Shown one piece after another: positions 47,562-55,379 of a stretch of DNA of 64,000 bases. This DNA is from Ramlibacter lithotrophicus (GTDB lineage: Bacteria; Pseudomonadota; Gammaproteobacteria; Burkholderiales; Burkholderiaceae_C): positions 186,001 to 250,000 of the forward strand of contig NZ_VTOX01000001.1 of NCBI RefSeq assembly GCF_012184415.1, written 5' to 3'. Within the stretch, counting starts at the first letter, position 1, and the number at the start of each line of letters is the position of its first letter. Below the pieces are notes generated by a model. That model was not told the DNA's origin, made no database searches, and saw only the letters and a program-made list of their open reading frames with translations. The translations under genes were made by a program, and so were the position numbers.

Positions 47562-48016
47562 CGCCGAGGGACCGAAGAGCCGGGGGAAGAAACTTGAAGA
47601 AAACCCGGCCACTTCGTTGGAGTGCGCCAGTGCCCTTTTGTTCCGCGCGCGGGCGCGTCGCGTCGTGCTTTTTTCCAGCTCAGGAACTTCACGGCCCACG
47701 CCGCGCTCCCTTGCAGGCGGGCGCGCGAAACGCAGCCGACGCAGCACCTGCGTCCTCGAACAACGGTGCTGCGCGCGAGGCGCGTGAATATGTCACGAGA
47801 CGGTCGCACTGCACTGTTTCATTGCCCATGAGCGTAGCCGGACATCGCGTGAGTCTGTAGGATTGCGCTGACAAAAAGACAGCCCGGCACATCGCCGGCC
47901 GGGCGTGCAGTGAAGCCATTGCAGCGGCGATCCCGGTCGGGCATTCCCCGACTTCCGAAAACACCACGGATGCGTTGCCAGGACGTGTCCACCACGTGCG
48001 AGTCACCAAGGACTGT
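47562..48016. other. 455-base intergenic region with hairpins
   Basis: No convincing gene is seen. The stretch has local AT-richer patches, a GCCGGG/CCCGGC pair around a 19-base purine-rich loop near 47580, a hairpin at 47882-47904 (GCCCGGC/GCCGGGC) with an A run on its left, and a second at 47936-47952 (GTCGGG/CCCGAC). On the minus strand the first hairpin is followed by a T run (47877-47873), so it can end a leftward transcript; and ATCCTACA (47863-47856) lies 19 bases before TACGCT (47836-47831), a weak copy of the element found at nearby genes. Confidence 0.5.
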
Positions 48017-50140
48017 ATGTCTGATCTGTCGGCCAGCCCGCAACCCGCCCCCGAGTCCCCGGCGCAGGAGCCCTCGCGCAGTCCGTGGCTGCTGGCGAAG
48101 AAATCCGCCGCCCGCGTGCAGGACTGGTTCACGATCCAGCCGATGTGGATCAAGGTCATGGTCGTCGCCGTGGCGCTGCTGATCCCGGCGCTGGGCGTCT
48201 ACTCGGCCGCCCTGCAGCAGAAGCAGGCGGCCGTCGCGGCGGAACTGAAGGCGATGAACGTCGCCGCCGCGCCCGCCGCCATCGACGCCAGGCTGCCGGT
48301 GGTCTTCGGCACGGGTTCCGTCCTGGGCTTCCTGGAGAGCAACCCCGTCGAGCGCATCACGGTGGTGTACAAGCCGCTGCTGTGGAACCTGTCGGAGCGC
48401 TTCGTGCTGATCGAGTCGCAGGGCAAGCAGTACGCCTACTACCCGAGCGACATGGAAACCAAGATCTTCGCCGACAAGGCGGTGACGGCCGCGTGGGGCG
48501 CGAAGCTCAATTTCGTGCCGCGCGCCGATCTCGATCCCGCCAGCCTGCAGGTGCTGGAGCGCCTCGACGAGCGCTTCGCCGGCGCGCGGCCGCAGTCCGA
48601 GAAGGACGGCTGGAAGGCCGGCGTCAGCGGCGTGCTGTCGGCCGCCCTCACCGTGGGCCTGCTCGGTTTTCTCGCGTTCCAGCTCAAGGGCCAGTTCAAG
48701 TCGCTCAAGTTCCTCGAGCCGGGCCAGGTGCAGGGCAGCATCGACGACCTGGTCGGCATGGACGACATCAAGGGCGAGGTCGCGCAGATCAAGGACCAGT
48801 ACCAGCGCCGCGCCGAGTACGCCGAATACGGCATCAGCAAGCCGTTCAACGTGATGTTCAGCGGGCCGGCCGGCACCGGCAAGACCAAGCTCGCCAGTTA
48901 CCTGGCCAAGGAACTGGGCCTGCCGATCCTGTTTCACTCGGCCGCCAACCTGGAGACGGGCTACGTGGCCGGCGGCGCCAATACGCTGGGCCGGATCGCC
49001 GCGATGGCCAAGCGCCGCAAGCGCTGCATCGTGTTCCTGGACGAGGCGCAGGACCTGTTCATGAAGCGCGGCGGCCACCGCAAGTTCGACGACGACACGC
49101 AGAACTCGCTGCTGGCGATCCTGGACGGCGTGCGCAGCCGCAACGAAGCCGAGATCATCTGGATCGTGGCGAGCAACTTCAACAGCGAGTCCATGCAGAT
49201 GGACGAGGCCATGCTGCGCCGCTTCCAGATGAAGGTGGACTTCCGCCTGCCCAACAAGGAAGAGCGGCTGGCGATCGTGAAGCACTACCTGTCGCAGCGC
49301 GCGGGCAAGGTGCTGCCCGACCTGGACCTGCGCCACTTCGTGGAGGTGACCGAGGGCCGCAGCCCGGCCGACCTCGAGACCATCGTCAACCAGGCCGGCA
49401 TCACGGCGGTGCAGGCGGGCGACCTGATCGGCGCCGACACGCTGATGCAGGCCGCCGAGCGCGTGATGGTCGGCAACGTGAACTCCAACACGACGAAGGA
49501 GCGCGAGCGCGATCGCCGCATCATCGCCATCCACGAGTGGGGCCACTTCCTGGTCGACTTCGAGCGCGAACGCAGGCAGGCCGACGGCGACTGGGAAAAG
49601 ATCCTGGCCGACATGAAGACGATCAAGATCTCGCTCAAGGCCAATCCGCGCAACAACGCGCTAGGCTTCGTGTTCCACAAGCAGGGCACGAACCTGCTCA
49701 AGACCAAGGGCGACATCGAGCACGACGTGCGCGTGCTGCTCGGCGGGATGGCGAACGAGGAACTGTTCTTCGGCGAGGAAGGCACCACCAACGGCGCGCA
49801 CAACGACATCACGCGTGTCACGAAGCTGCTGCACCACGCCGTGGCGGAGATGGGCATGTACCGGAAGACGCGACTGAATTTCGGCGCGCTGTCGAACGAC
49901 GGCCACGGCGGCGGTCGCCACCTCGACGAGGAGACCCGCGGCATCATGGAAGCGCAGAGCGAACGCCTCTATGGCGAGACCAAGGCGCTGCTCTCGCGGC
50001 TGAAGCCGCTGACCGAGCACCTGGCCGGCAAGCTGATGGACAAGGGCGAGATGGACCTGAAGGAAGCCCTGTTCGAGATCCGCAGCTTCGAGGCGGCCTG
50101 CCACGAGTTCAGCAGCCGCGCCGGGCTGGCGAGCGTCTGA
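48017..50140 (+). CDS. Divergent FtsH-type membrane AAA+ metalloprotease
   Basis: The 707-residue product has two membrane spans (about 43-62 and 207-227) around a periplasmic segment, an AAA+ domain with Walker A SGPAGTGKT (about 282-290), Walker B IVFLDEAQDLF and an arginine finger in EAMLRRF, and a peptidase domain with zinc motif HEWGH (506-510) and the likely third ligand Asp597 in GAHNDITRV. It thus resembles FtsH, but the N-terminal region is extended, the pore and peptidase regions diverge and HEWGH replaces HEAGH. The main FtsH is presumably elsewhere. Terminated by a strong hairpin after the gene. Confidence 0.85.
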   Translation: MSDLSASPQPAPESPAQEPSRSPWLLAKKSAARVQDWFTIQPMWIKVMVVAVALLIPALGVYSAALQQKQAAVAAELKAMNVAAAPAAIDARLPVVFGTGSVLGFLESNPVERITVVYKPLLWNLSERFVLIESQGKQYAYYPSDMETKIFADKAVTAAWGAKLNFVPRADLDPASLQVLERLDERFAGARPQSEKDGWKAGVSGVLSAALTVGLLGFLAFQLKGQFKSLKFLEPGQVQGSIDDLVGMDDIKGEVAQIKDQYQRRAEYAEYGISKPFNVMFSGPAGTGKTKLASYLAKELGLPILFHSAANLETGYVAGGANTLGRIAAMAKRRKRCIVFLDEAQDLFMKRGGHRKFDDDTQNSLLAILDGVRSRNEAEIIWIVASNFNSESMQMDEAMLRRFQMKVDFRLPNKEERLAIVKHYLSQRAGKVLPDLDLRHFVEVTEGRSPADLETIVNQAGITAVQAGDLIGADTLMQAAERVMVGNVNSNTTKERERDRRIIAIHEWGHFLVDFERERRQADGDWEKILADMKTIKISLKANPRNNALGFVFHKQGTNLLKTKGDIEHDVRVLLGGMANEELFFGEEGTTNGAHNDITRVTKLLHHAVAEMGMYRKTRLNFGALSNDGHGGGRHLDEETRGIMEAQSERLYGETKALLSRLKPLTEHLAGKLMDKGEMDLKEALFEIRSFEAACHEFSSRAGLASV

Positions 50141-50203
50141 GGCCAGCCGCCGCGCGCACGGCCCGGGCGGCGTAGGCCGCGCCGAGCCGCTCGCTCATCT
50201 GTC

Positions 50204-50284
50204 GTCCTACAAAGGCGCTGCCGCATGCGGTACGCGCCTTTCCTGTCTTTTCCGTCGTGGCCGGCGGCCCAGCCCGCCTACTCT
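50204..50284 (+). promoter_or_regulatory. GTCC-box promoter of the DUF3606 gene
   Basis: TTCCGTCG (50250-50257), 21 bases, TACTCT (50279-50284), then 24 bases to ATG 50309. A further GTCCTACA lies at 50204-50211, 46 bases (two 23-base steps) upstream. The proximal box is a weaker match than at other genes. Confidence 0.4.
50211..50241. terminator. Hairpin terminator after the FtsH-type gene
   Basis: AAAGGCGC and GCGCCTTT pair perfectly over a 15-base inner part that itself holds the palindrome CCGCATGCGG. A T-rich stretch (CCTGTCTTTT) follows. It can end the protease transcript. Confidence 0.6.
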
Positions 50285-50308
50285 GGCCGCACCGAGAAGG
50301 AGGTCCGC

Positions 50309-50488
50309 ATGTCCGAAGACAACACGAGGCAAGGCGACGACGAACTGGTCATCAACCTCGACCACGACTGGGAACGGAGCAACTGGAGCCGCTGGCTGAA
50401 CTGCAGCGAGCCGGAGCTGTTGCACGCGGTGGAGTCGGTCGGCGCCGACCCCGACAACGTGCGGCGCTTCCTGCGCCAGGCGCGCTGA
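50309..50488 (+). CDS. DUF3606 small protein
   Basis: The 59-residue product contains a DUF3606-like stretch (VINLDHDWERSNWSRWL, LLHAVESVGADPDNVRRFL), a helical hydrophilic domain common in short Proteobacteria proteins of unknown role. The AAGGAGGT ribosome site is near-perfect. The gene has the GTCC-box promoter layout. Confidence 0.82.
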   Translation: MSEDNTRQGDDELVINLDHDWERSNWSRWLNCSEPELLHAVESVGADPDNVRRFLRQAR

Positions 50489-50497
50489 GCGCCCGGC

Positions 50498-51100
50498 CTA
50501 CTTCGCCGCGGGCCTGGCGCGGGAGGCGGCGCCTTGCGGACTGCCGCCGGCGCCGTTGGGCGGCACGCCCAGCCGCTTGGCCACCGACTGCTCCAGCGCC
50601 CGCACCTTCGGCTCGATCGTGCCGCGCGTTTCGGCGACCAGCTTGTCGGCCAGCGCCTTCTGCATGTCGTCGCCCATGCGCTGGAACCGGGTGTAGACCG
50701 GCGACTCGACGATTGCCACCAGCTGCTTCAGTTCCTCTTCGCTGAACTTCTCTTCGAGCAGGGCGCCGACGCTGGCCGGCGCGATCTTGACGGCCCGCGC
50801 CTGCGCCAGAGGCACGGCCTCCGCGAGGTACTTCTGGACGTCGGCCTGGATTTCCTTGGCGACCGCTTCCTGCTTGTCCTTGGCGACGCGCGCCGGCAGC
50901 GCGCTGGCGGCATTGCCCATCAACTCGATCGCGGGCTGTTCGACCAGGCTGCGGGCGATGTTTTCGATTCCCGCCTGCTGCTGTTTGAGGATGCGGGCGA
51001 CCAGGTCCTTCTTGGCAGGGCTGGCGGGGCTGGCGGGCGCCTGGGCGTGGGCGGCGAAAGCCGCGCCGAGCACGATGGCCATGAGTGATTTCTTGAGCAT
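50498..51100 (-). CDS. DUF2059 periplasmic protein
   Basis: The 200-residue product has a signal peptide (MLKKSLMAIVLGAAFAAHAQ) and a helical DUF2059-type region with FSEEELKQLVAIVESPVYTRFQ (about 118-139). The C-terminal 30 residues are Gly/Ala/Pro-rich. The function is unknown. It converges with the DUF3606 gene (9-base gap between stops). Confidence 0.82.
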   Translation of the reverse strand: MLKKSLMAIVLGAAFAAHAQAPASPASPAKKDLVARILKQQQAGIENIARSLVEQPAIELMGNAASALPARVAKDKQEAVAKEIQADVQKYLAEAVPLAQARAVKIAPASVGALLEEKFSEEELKQLVAIVESPVYTRFQRMGDDMQKALADKLVAETRGTIEPKVRALEQSVAKRLGVPPNGAGGSPQGAASRARPAAK

Positions 51101-51145
51101 GACCGATCTTACCTGCCGTGGCGCGAGGACCCCGGCCGCCGCGTC

Positions 51146-51433
51146 TCAGTCGTGCGTGAGGCTCTTGTCGGTGAACAGGTAGTCGCGCAGCTCGTGATCG
51201 AAGGACGCGTCCTTGCGCCGGATCCACTCCAGGATCATCGCGGCATGCTCCTTCTCCTCGTCGCGGTTGTGTTCGAGGATGGCGCGCAGCACCGGGTCGG
51301 TGCAGGCGTCGACGCGCTGGTTGTACCAGTCGACCGCCTCCAGTTCTTCCATCAGGGAAGTGATGGCGCGGTGCATGTCGCGCGTTTCCGCGCGCAATTC
51401 GTTGACCGGCTCGTGGTAGCCCTCGTTGGCCAT
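51146..51433 (-). CDS. Encapsulin-type ferritin-like ferroxidase (EncFtn family), orphan
   Basis: The 95-residue protein matches the two-helix EncFtn ferroxidase: TSLMEELEAVDWYNQRVDA, then NRDEEKEHAAMILEWIRRKD and LRDYLFT. The iron-site residues of the Rhodospirillum rubrum protein (Glu31/Glu32/Glu34, Trp38, Glu62, His65) correspond to Glu29/Glu30/Glu32, Trp36, Glu60 and His63 here. In encapsulin systems this protein carries a C-terminal targeting peptide and the shell gene follows; here the chain ends at SLTHD and no encapsulin gene lies in the window. A GAAAGGATCAAG ribosome site precedes the ATG. Iron storage outside a shell is a guess. Confidence 0.9.
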   Translation of the reverse strand: MANEGYHEPVNELRAETRDMHRAITSLMEELEAVDWYNQRVDACTDPVLRAILEHNRDEEKEHAAMILEWIRRKDASFDHELRDYLFTDKSLTHD

Positions 51434-51541
51434 CTTGATCCTTTCGTGCGCGGCAGCGCCATGCGGGAAACGGGCGCGCCGGCGATCGGACCAAGTATAG
51501 GCGCGCCCCACGGCGAGCGGCCGCGCCTGCCCGGGGGGCGC

Positions 51542-51736
51542 TCAGCGGCCGGCGCCTGCCGGGCCGCGGCCTGCCTCGGCGGCGATCCGCTCCAGGTCGA
51601 GCGACTGGATCGCGCCCACGGCCGCCTCCCAGCGCCCTTCGGCGCAGAGGCCCGAGATGCCGGCATCCTCGTAGGCGGCGAGCGCCGCCTCGATGCAGGC
51701 CCGGCGCACCGCGTCCATGAGTTCGTGGTCGGTCAT
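51542..51736 (-). CDS. Small conserved helical protein
   Basis: The 64-residue product (MTDHELMDAVRRACIEAALA, then YEDAGISGLCAEGRWEAAVGAIQSL) recurs as a short conserved hypothetical in Burkholderia and Xanthomonas relatives, to my knowledge. It is acidic and helical, with a conserved Gly-Leu-Cys-Ala-Glu-Gly segment near residue 30. The ATG is the clear start. Function unknown. Confidence 0.75.
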   Translation of the reverse strand: MTDHELMDAVRRACIEAALAAYEDAGISGLCAEGRWEAAVGAIQSLDLERIAAEAGRGPAGAGR

Positions 51737-51764
51737 GGCCCGATTGTGGCCGGACCGGCCGTCC

Positions 51765-52088
51765 TCAGTGGCGTCGTGGATTGTTGGGCCGGGCGTCGTC
51801 GCGATTGCGCACTCCGTCGCCGTCACGATCGCGGTCGAAGCGATTCGGGATGCCGTCGCGGTCGAGGTCGCGCTCGCCGCGGGGGCGGCGATGATGCCCG
51901 CCGTGGTCGTAGATGTATGTCGGCGCGGTCTGCACCGTGTAGGGAACCGTGTTGCCGTAATAGACGGAGCCGCTGGAATAGTACGGACTCGTCGGGTAGA
52001 CGGCGCCGCCGCTGTAGTACGGATCGCCACCGTAGGCGACGCATCCGGACAGGCCGGCGACGGCGAGGAGGGGGACCAGCAGCTTCAT
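51765..52088 (-). CDS. Lipoprotein with calcium-binding-like Asp repeats
   Basis: The 107-residue product has a signal peptide with lipobox LSGC (Cys16), a Tyr/Gly/Ser-rich middle (about 18-65) and a C-terminal DRDGIPNRFDRDRDGDG region that resembles thrombospondin type 3 or dockerin-like Ca2+ loops. It sits behind a good ribosome site (AAGGAGTACCTC). It may be a surface-exposed, calcium-binding lipoprotein; the role is unknown. The upstream leader has a 7-bp inverted repeat CCCCGGG/CCCGGGG. Confidence 0.8.
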   Translation of the reverse strand: MKLLVPLLAVAGLSGCVAYGGDPYYSGGAVYPTSPYYSSGSVYYGNTVPYTVQTAPTYIYDHGGHHRRPRGERDLDRDGIPNRFDRDRDGDGVRNRDDARPNNPRRH

Positions 52089-52200
52089 GAGGTACTCCTT
52101 GCGGGCCCGGGGCCCTTGGCTCATTTCACCCCCGCCGCGTAAGCCCCGGGTGTCCCCGGGGTAGCGCAAGGGTGTCTGCTGGTGACGGGGTGTTTCCTCG

Positions 52201-52371
52201 TCAGCCGCCCTGGTGCGCGCGCTTGCCAGGGTTCTTCTTGCTGCGTGTGGCGACCCCGCGCTCCAGGCTGATCCGCTGGCCCCCGCCGCTGCGCGGCGGC
52301 GTGTAGCCCTCCATCGCCTTCGGCGCCGGTGCTCGCTTGCGGTCGGCTTCGGTCACGATCTTGTTGCCCAT
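52201..52371 (-). CDS. Small basic hypothetical protein
   Basis: The 56-residue product (MGNKIVTEADRKRAPAPKAM, later SLERGVATRSKKNPGKRA) is basic and low in hydrophobic residues, likely disordered. GAGGGAG lies upstream of the ATG. No family is recognised; no GTCC-box was found upstream. Confidence 0.6.
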   Translation of the reverse strand: MGNKIVTEADRKRAPAPKAMEGYTPPRSGGGQRISLERGVATRSKKNPGKRAHQGG

Positions 52372-52466
52372 GGATGCTCCCTCGAAAAAAAACGGAACCG
52401 CGATTGCGCCACAGCGCGGCCACCGTTGCCGGGCGGCGGACCTGAGTCCCGGCGCGGCGTGGGGAT

Positions 52467-52943
52467 TCACGGGCAGGCGACGAGGCCGCAGAGACCGCTG
52501 CACACGCCACCGGGACCGACCAGCAACGGGCCCATCTGGTTGAGCCTGCGTCCCTCGCTGTCCCAGCACCCGGCAGGATCGCAGGCGGTGATGGCGGTCG
52601 GCCGCGGCACGGAAAGTGGCGGCGGCGGCGGCGCAGGTGCCGGCGGCAGCTCCGACGGCTGGCGCCGGGTGGCGATGGTGGGCTGCACCACCTGCGGCTG
52701 CCCGGCTGCGCCGGGACGCCGGCGGGCGCCGTCGTCGCTCGCGCCCAGGCAAGCCTGTGCCGCCCGGTGCCGTGCCTGCTCCAGGCGCCCGCCGGCCGCG
52801 GGGCGCTGCGCCAGCGCCGCCTCCAGTTCGGCCCGCGCCACCGCGCATGGCGCGGACCGCAGTGGGTCCGCAGCACCGCGCTGCGCGAGGGCAGGCGCCG
52901 GTCCGAAGAGGAGGAGGGCGCTCAGCGCGGCAACGGGTCTCAT
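52467..52943 (-). CDS. Secreted Ala/Pro-rich hypothetical protein
   Basis: The 158-residue product has a signal peptide (MRPVAALSALLLFGPAPALA), an alanine-rich helix, a proline-rich run (LPPAPAPPPPPLSVP) and a C-terminal segment with cysteines (CDPAGCWDSEGRR, CSGLCGLVACP) that could form disulfides in the periplasm. Function unknown. It shares a 139-base divergent gap with the next gene, which holds the box element used by that gene. Confidence 0.6.
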   Translation of the reverse strand: MRPVAALSALLLFGPAPALAQRGAADPLRSAPCAVARAELEAALAQRPAAGGRLEQARHRAAQACLGASDDGARRRPGAAGQPQVVQPTIATRRQPSELPPAPAPPPPPLSVPRPTAITACDPAGCWDSEGRRLNQMGPLLVGPGGVCSGLCGLVACP

Positions 52944-52985
52944 GGATGTTGGAGGCGGCGCGGCGGCACAGGTTCTCGCGGCTTC

Positions 52986-53020
52986 GTCCGACACCGGGCG
53001 TCGCGGCCGCGGCCTACGCT
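52986..53020 (+). promoter_or_regulatory. GTCCGACA-box promoter of the 75-residue gene
   Basis: GTCCGACA (52986-52993), 21 bases, TACGCT (53015-53020) and GG, then 62 bases to ATG 53083. A degenerate partner box GCGGCACA lies 23 bases upstream at 52963. Confidence 0.55.
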
Positions 53021-53082
53021 GGTCATCAGGAGGCCCTGGACCCATCCAGCCGTTTCGTGGCTTCCAACGACGGAGGGCCGCC

Positions 53083-53310
53083 ATGGCTTCGCGCAAAGAC
53101 ACAGCTCCCAGCCGAGGAGTGGCCGGGGAACGCAGCGATACCGATTCGATTCCGGCGCCGAGCGACATCGGCGACAACAGCGCCAGCGAGCTGATCGAGG
53201 CGCCGCTCAAGCCCGGCCACGATCCACTCGACGCGCACGACTTCGGCGATGGTGGTGGCGGGGGTGGGGGCGAGGCGTTCCGCCGCACGCCGCGGCCCGC
53301 GCCACGGTAG
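53083..53310 (+). CDS. Small acidic low-complexity protein
   Basis: The 75-residue product is hydrophilic and likely disordered (MASRKDTAPSRGVAGERSDT, then DSIPAPSDIGDNSASEL, HDPLDAHDF and a seven-glycine run). GGAGGGCCGCC precedes the ATG. Similar short proteins are found in soil Burkholderiales. Shares the GTCC-box promoter layout with its neighbours. Confidence 0.7.
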   Translation: MASRKDTAPSRGVAGERSDTDSIPAPSDIGDNSASELIEAPLKPGHDPLDAHDFGDGGGGGGGEAFRRTPRPAPR

Positions 53311-53328
53311 CGGGACAGGACACCAGCT

Positions 53329-53568
53329 TCACGACGGCTGGCCGGCGTCCTGGTCCTTGATGAAGCCGGGCGCGTTGATGTCCTGCCCGGGCTTGGCCTC
53401 GCCGGACTCCGGCGTGCCGTTGCGCTCGCGGCTCGAGCCGCCGCGCTCGCGTCGCTCGTGCCCGGCGGGGCCCTGCCGCTGCTGGCCGGGACTGCGCTGC
53501 GGCTCGGCCATCGGGGTGTCGTCGCCAATCACATCGGCATTGGCCGCTACGGTGGTGAATCGGATCAT
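53329..53568 (-). CDS. Small hydrophilic low-complexity protein
   Basis: The 79-residue product begins MIRFTTVAANADVIGDDTP and continues with a Gln/Gly/Arg/Glu-rich polar region (PGQQRQGPAGHERRERGGSS) ending DINAPGFIKDQDAGQPS. It looks disordered. A CCAAGGACGACC ribosome region precedes the ATG. It converges with the 75-residue gene (18-base gap) and has its own GTCC-box promoter. Confidence 0.65.
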   Translation of the reverse strand: MIRFTTVAANADVIGDDTPMAEPQRSPGQQRQGPAGHERRERGGSSRERNGTPESGEAKPGQDINAPGFIKDQDAGQPS

Positions 53569-53628
53569 GGTCGTCCTTGGGACCCGGCGCGCCGCCGGGG
53601 GCGGCAAAGTCGCCGGTCGTTTCGTCCC

Positions 53629-53663
53629 ACTATGCGCCGGGGCCACGACGGTCCCTGTAGGAC
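53629..53663 (-). promoter_or_regulatory. GTCCTACA-box promoter of the 79-residue gene
   Basis: On the minus strand: GTCCTACA (53663-53656), 21 bases, CATAGT (53634-53629) and GG, then 60 bases to ATG 53568. No convincing second box upstream. Confidence 0.55.
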
Positions 53664-53733
53664 GCGGCCCCGGCACGAGTGTCCCGCCCCCGCGCGAGCG
53701 GCAGGCGCGGCGGGCTTGCGCGATGATCGGTCC

Positions 53734-54558
53734 ATGAAGATCGCCACCTTCAACGTCAACGGAATCAAGACGCGCCTGCCCAACCTGCTGGAGTGGCTGC
53801 AGCGCGAACAACCCGACGTCGCCTGCCTGCAGGAGCTCAAGGCGCTCGACGGGGCGTTTCCCCAGGTGGCGCTGCGCGAGGCGGGCTACGGGTCCCTCTG
53901 GAAGGGCCAGCGCTCCTGGAACGGGGTGGCGATCCTGGCCCGTGGCCTGCAACCGGTGGAGATCCGGCGCGAGCTGCCCGGCGAGCCCGGCGACGAACAT
54001 GCGCGCTATCTGGAGGCGGCGGTGGACGGCGTCGTGGTCGCCTGCCTGTACCTGCCCAACGGCAACCCGCAGCCGGGACCCAAGTTCGACTACAAGCTGG
54101 CGTGGTTCGAGCGGTTGATCGCGCATGCGCGCGGCCTGCTCGGGTCGGAGCATCCTGTCGTGATCGCGGGCGACTTCAACGTGGTGCCGACCGACTTCGA
54201 CATCTACAACCCGCGATCGTGGCGCAAGGACGCGCTGTTGCAGCCGCAGACCCGCGACTGCTGGCGCCGCCTGCTGGAGCAGGGATGGGTCGACGCCATC
54301 CGCCACCAGCATCCCGGCGAGGCGATCTTCACTTTCTGGGACTACTTCCGCCAGCATTGGCAACGCGACGCGGGGCTGCGCATCGACCACCTGCTGCTCA
54401 ACGCGCGGCTCGCGCCGGCGCTCGTCGCGAGCGGCGTCGACCGGTGGGTGCGCGGGCAGGATCGCGCCAGCGACCATGCGCCGGCCTGGGTGGAGCTGGA
54501 CCTGGAGCGGATCGCGGCGCCGGCGCCCGCGCCGGCCGCCACTCGTCGCCGGCGCTGA
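53734..54558 (+). CDS. xthA: Exodeoxyribonuclease III (XthA)
   Basis: The 274-residue product is an AP endonuclease/3'-repair exonuclease: MKIATFNVNGIKTRLPN, catalytic Glu in CLQELKA (about 33), the GDFNVVPTDFD segment with the active-site Asp/Asn pair and the C-terminal DHAPAWVEL with the catalytic His. It sits within the small-protein cluster, so DNA repair may belong to the same stress context; that is inferred. No GTCC-box was found upstream; the promoter may be shared with divergent elements. Confidence 0.95.
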   Translation: MKIATFNVNGIKTRLPNLLEWLQREQPDVACLQELKALDGAFPQVALREAGYGSLWKGQRSWNGVAILARGLQPVEIRRELPGEPGDEHARYLEAAVDGVVVACLYLPNGNPQPGPKFDYKLAWFERLIAHARGLLGSEHPVVIAGDFNVVPTDFDIYNPRSWRKDALLQPQTRDCWRRLLEQGWVDAIRHQHPGEAIFTFWDYFRQHWQRDAGLRIDHLLLNARLAPALVASGVDRWVRGQDRASDHAPAWVELDLERIAAPAPAPAATRRRR

Positions 54559-54580
54559 GCGCGGCCCGCCTGTCGGCGGC

Positions 54581-54638
54581 CGCCTACGCGCGCCGGACGC
54601 AACGCCCGACCCTGGCTGAGCGCGACGGGCACCACACT
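54581..54638 (+). promoter_or_regulatory. Tandem CGCCTACG/GCCCGACC-box promoter of the 189-residue gene
   Basis: CGCCTACG (54581-54588), 15 bases, GCCCGACC (54604-54611), 21 bases, CACACT (54633-54638) and GG, then 50 bases to ATG 54689. Box spacing start-to-start is 23. Confidence 0.45.
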
Positions 54639-54688
54639 GGGGTGTGCCCGCGCTGCGCCGCCGGGCCTTCGACCACAGGAGGGTTCAC

Positions 54689-55258
54689 ATGGCGAAGATC
54701 TTCAGCACGTTTGTCGACCACGCCGCCGCCGAGCGGGCGGTGGACCAGCTGCTCCATGCCGGCTTCGCGGCGCCGGACGTGTACATCGATCCCGCCTCGC
54801 AGCGCAATGTGCCCGGAGCGGGCGATCGGGCGCACGATGGCGACACCCAGGGCCAGGAAGGCCATGGCGTGCTGCAATCGATCGGCCACGCCGTCGCGAG
54901 CGTCGTCGGCATGGACACGCCCGACGCGCAGGCGCAGCCGTACCTGGAAGGCCACCGCCACGGCGGCACCATCGTCGTAGTGGACGCCATCGGCGATGCC
55001 GAGGCCGCGCAGGCCGAGCAGCTGCTGCGGGCCGCCGGCGGAATGGACGTCCACCGCGCCGGCCGGCGCCCGCCGCCCTGGGGGCGCGGGGGCACCCCGT
55101 CGGCGCAGGACGAAGACGATGCCAGGAACGCGGAGGCGGAGCGCCGCCGCACGGTGGAGCGCGCGCTGGCTGCCGACCAGGCGAACAGCGAACGGGCATG
55201 GGATCCCGACGCGCCGCCGGCCGCCGCCAGCGACCGCCCCGATCGGGCGTCCAGATAG
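54689..55258 (+). CDS. General-stress-like protein (YflT/GSP17M-type domain)
   Basis: The 189-residue product begins MAKIFSTFVDHAAAERAVDQ and has a ferredoxin-like fold resembling general stress protein 17M/YflT (EGHRHGGTIVVVDAIGDAEAAQAEQLL near 90-115, shown in part), followed by a long charged, probably disordered tail (about 130-189). AGGAGGG lies before the ATG. Family resemblance is moderate; a stress link is inferred from the domain and the GTCC-box. Confidence 0.7.
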   Translation: MAKIFSTFVDHAAAERAVDQLLHAGFAAPDVYIDPASQRNVPGAGDRAHDGDTQGQEGHGVLQSIGHAVASVVGMDTPDAQAQPYLEGHRHGGTIVVVDAIGDAEAAQAEQLLRAAGGMDVHRAGRRPPPWGRGGTPSAQDEDDARNAEAERRRTVERALAADQANSERAWDPDAPPAAASDRPDRASR

Positions 55259-55289
55259 CGTGGCGATGGACCCGCGTGGCGCCGCCGCG

Positions 55290-55347
55290 CAGCGACAAGG
55301 GCTCGCGGTGGATTCCTACAGCGACCGCCGGACGCTGTCCTTAGCCT
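55290..55347 (+). promoter_or_regulatory. Tandem box promoter of the 46-residue gene
   Basis: TTCCTACA (55313-55320), 21 bases, TAGCCT (55342-55347), then 32 bases to ATG 55380. A weaker partner CAGCGACA lies 23 bases upstream at 55290-55297. Confidence 0.45.
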
Positions 55348-55379
55348 CTCGCGCATTGCTTCGAACGGCGAGAAACGAA

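Noticed and set aside
47689..48159. Minus-strand frame across the FtsH-type start
   Set aside because: No ribosome site, no homology features; overlaps the protease N-terminus.
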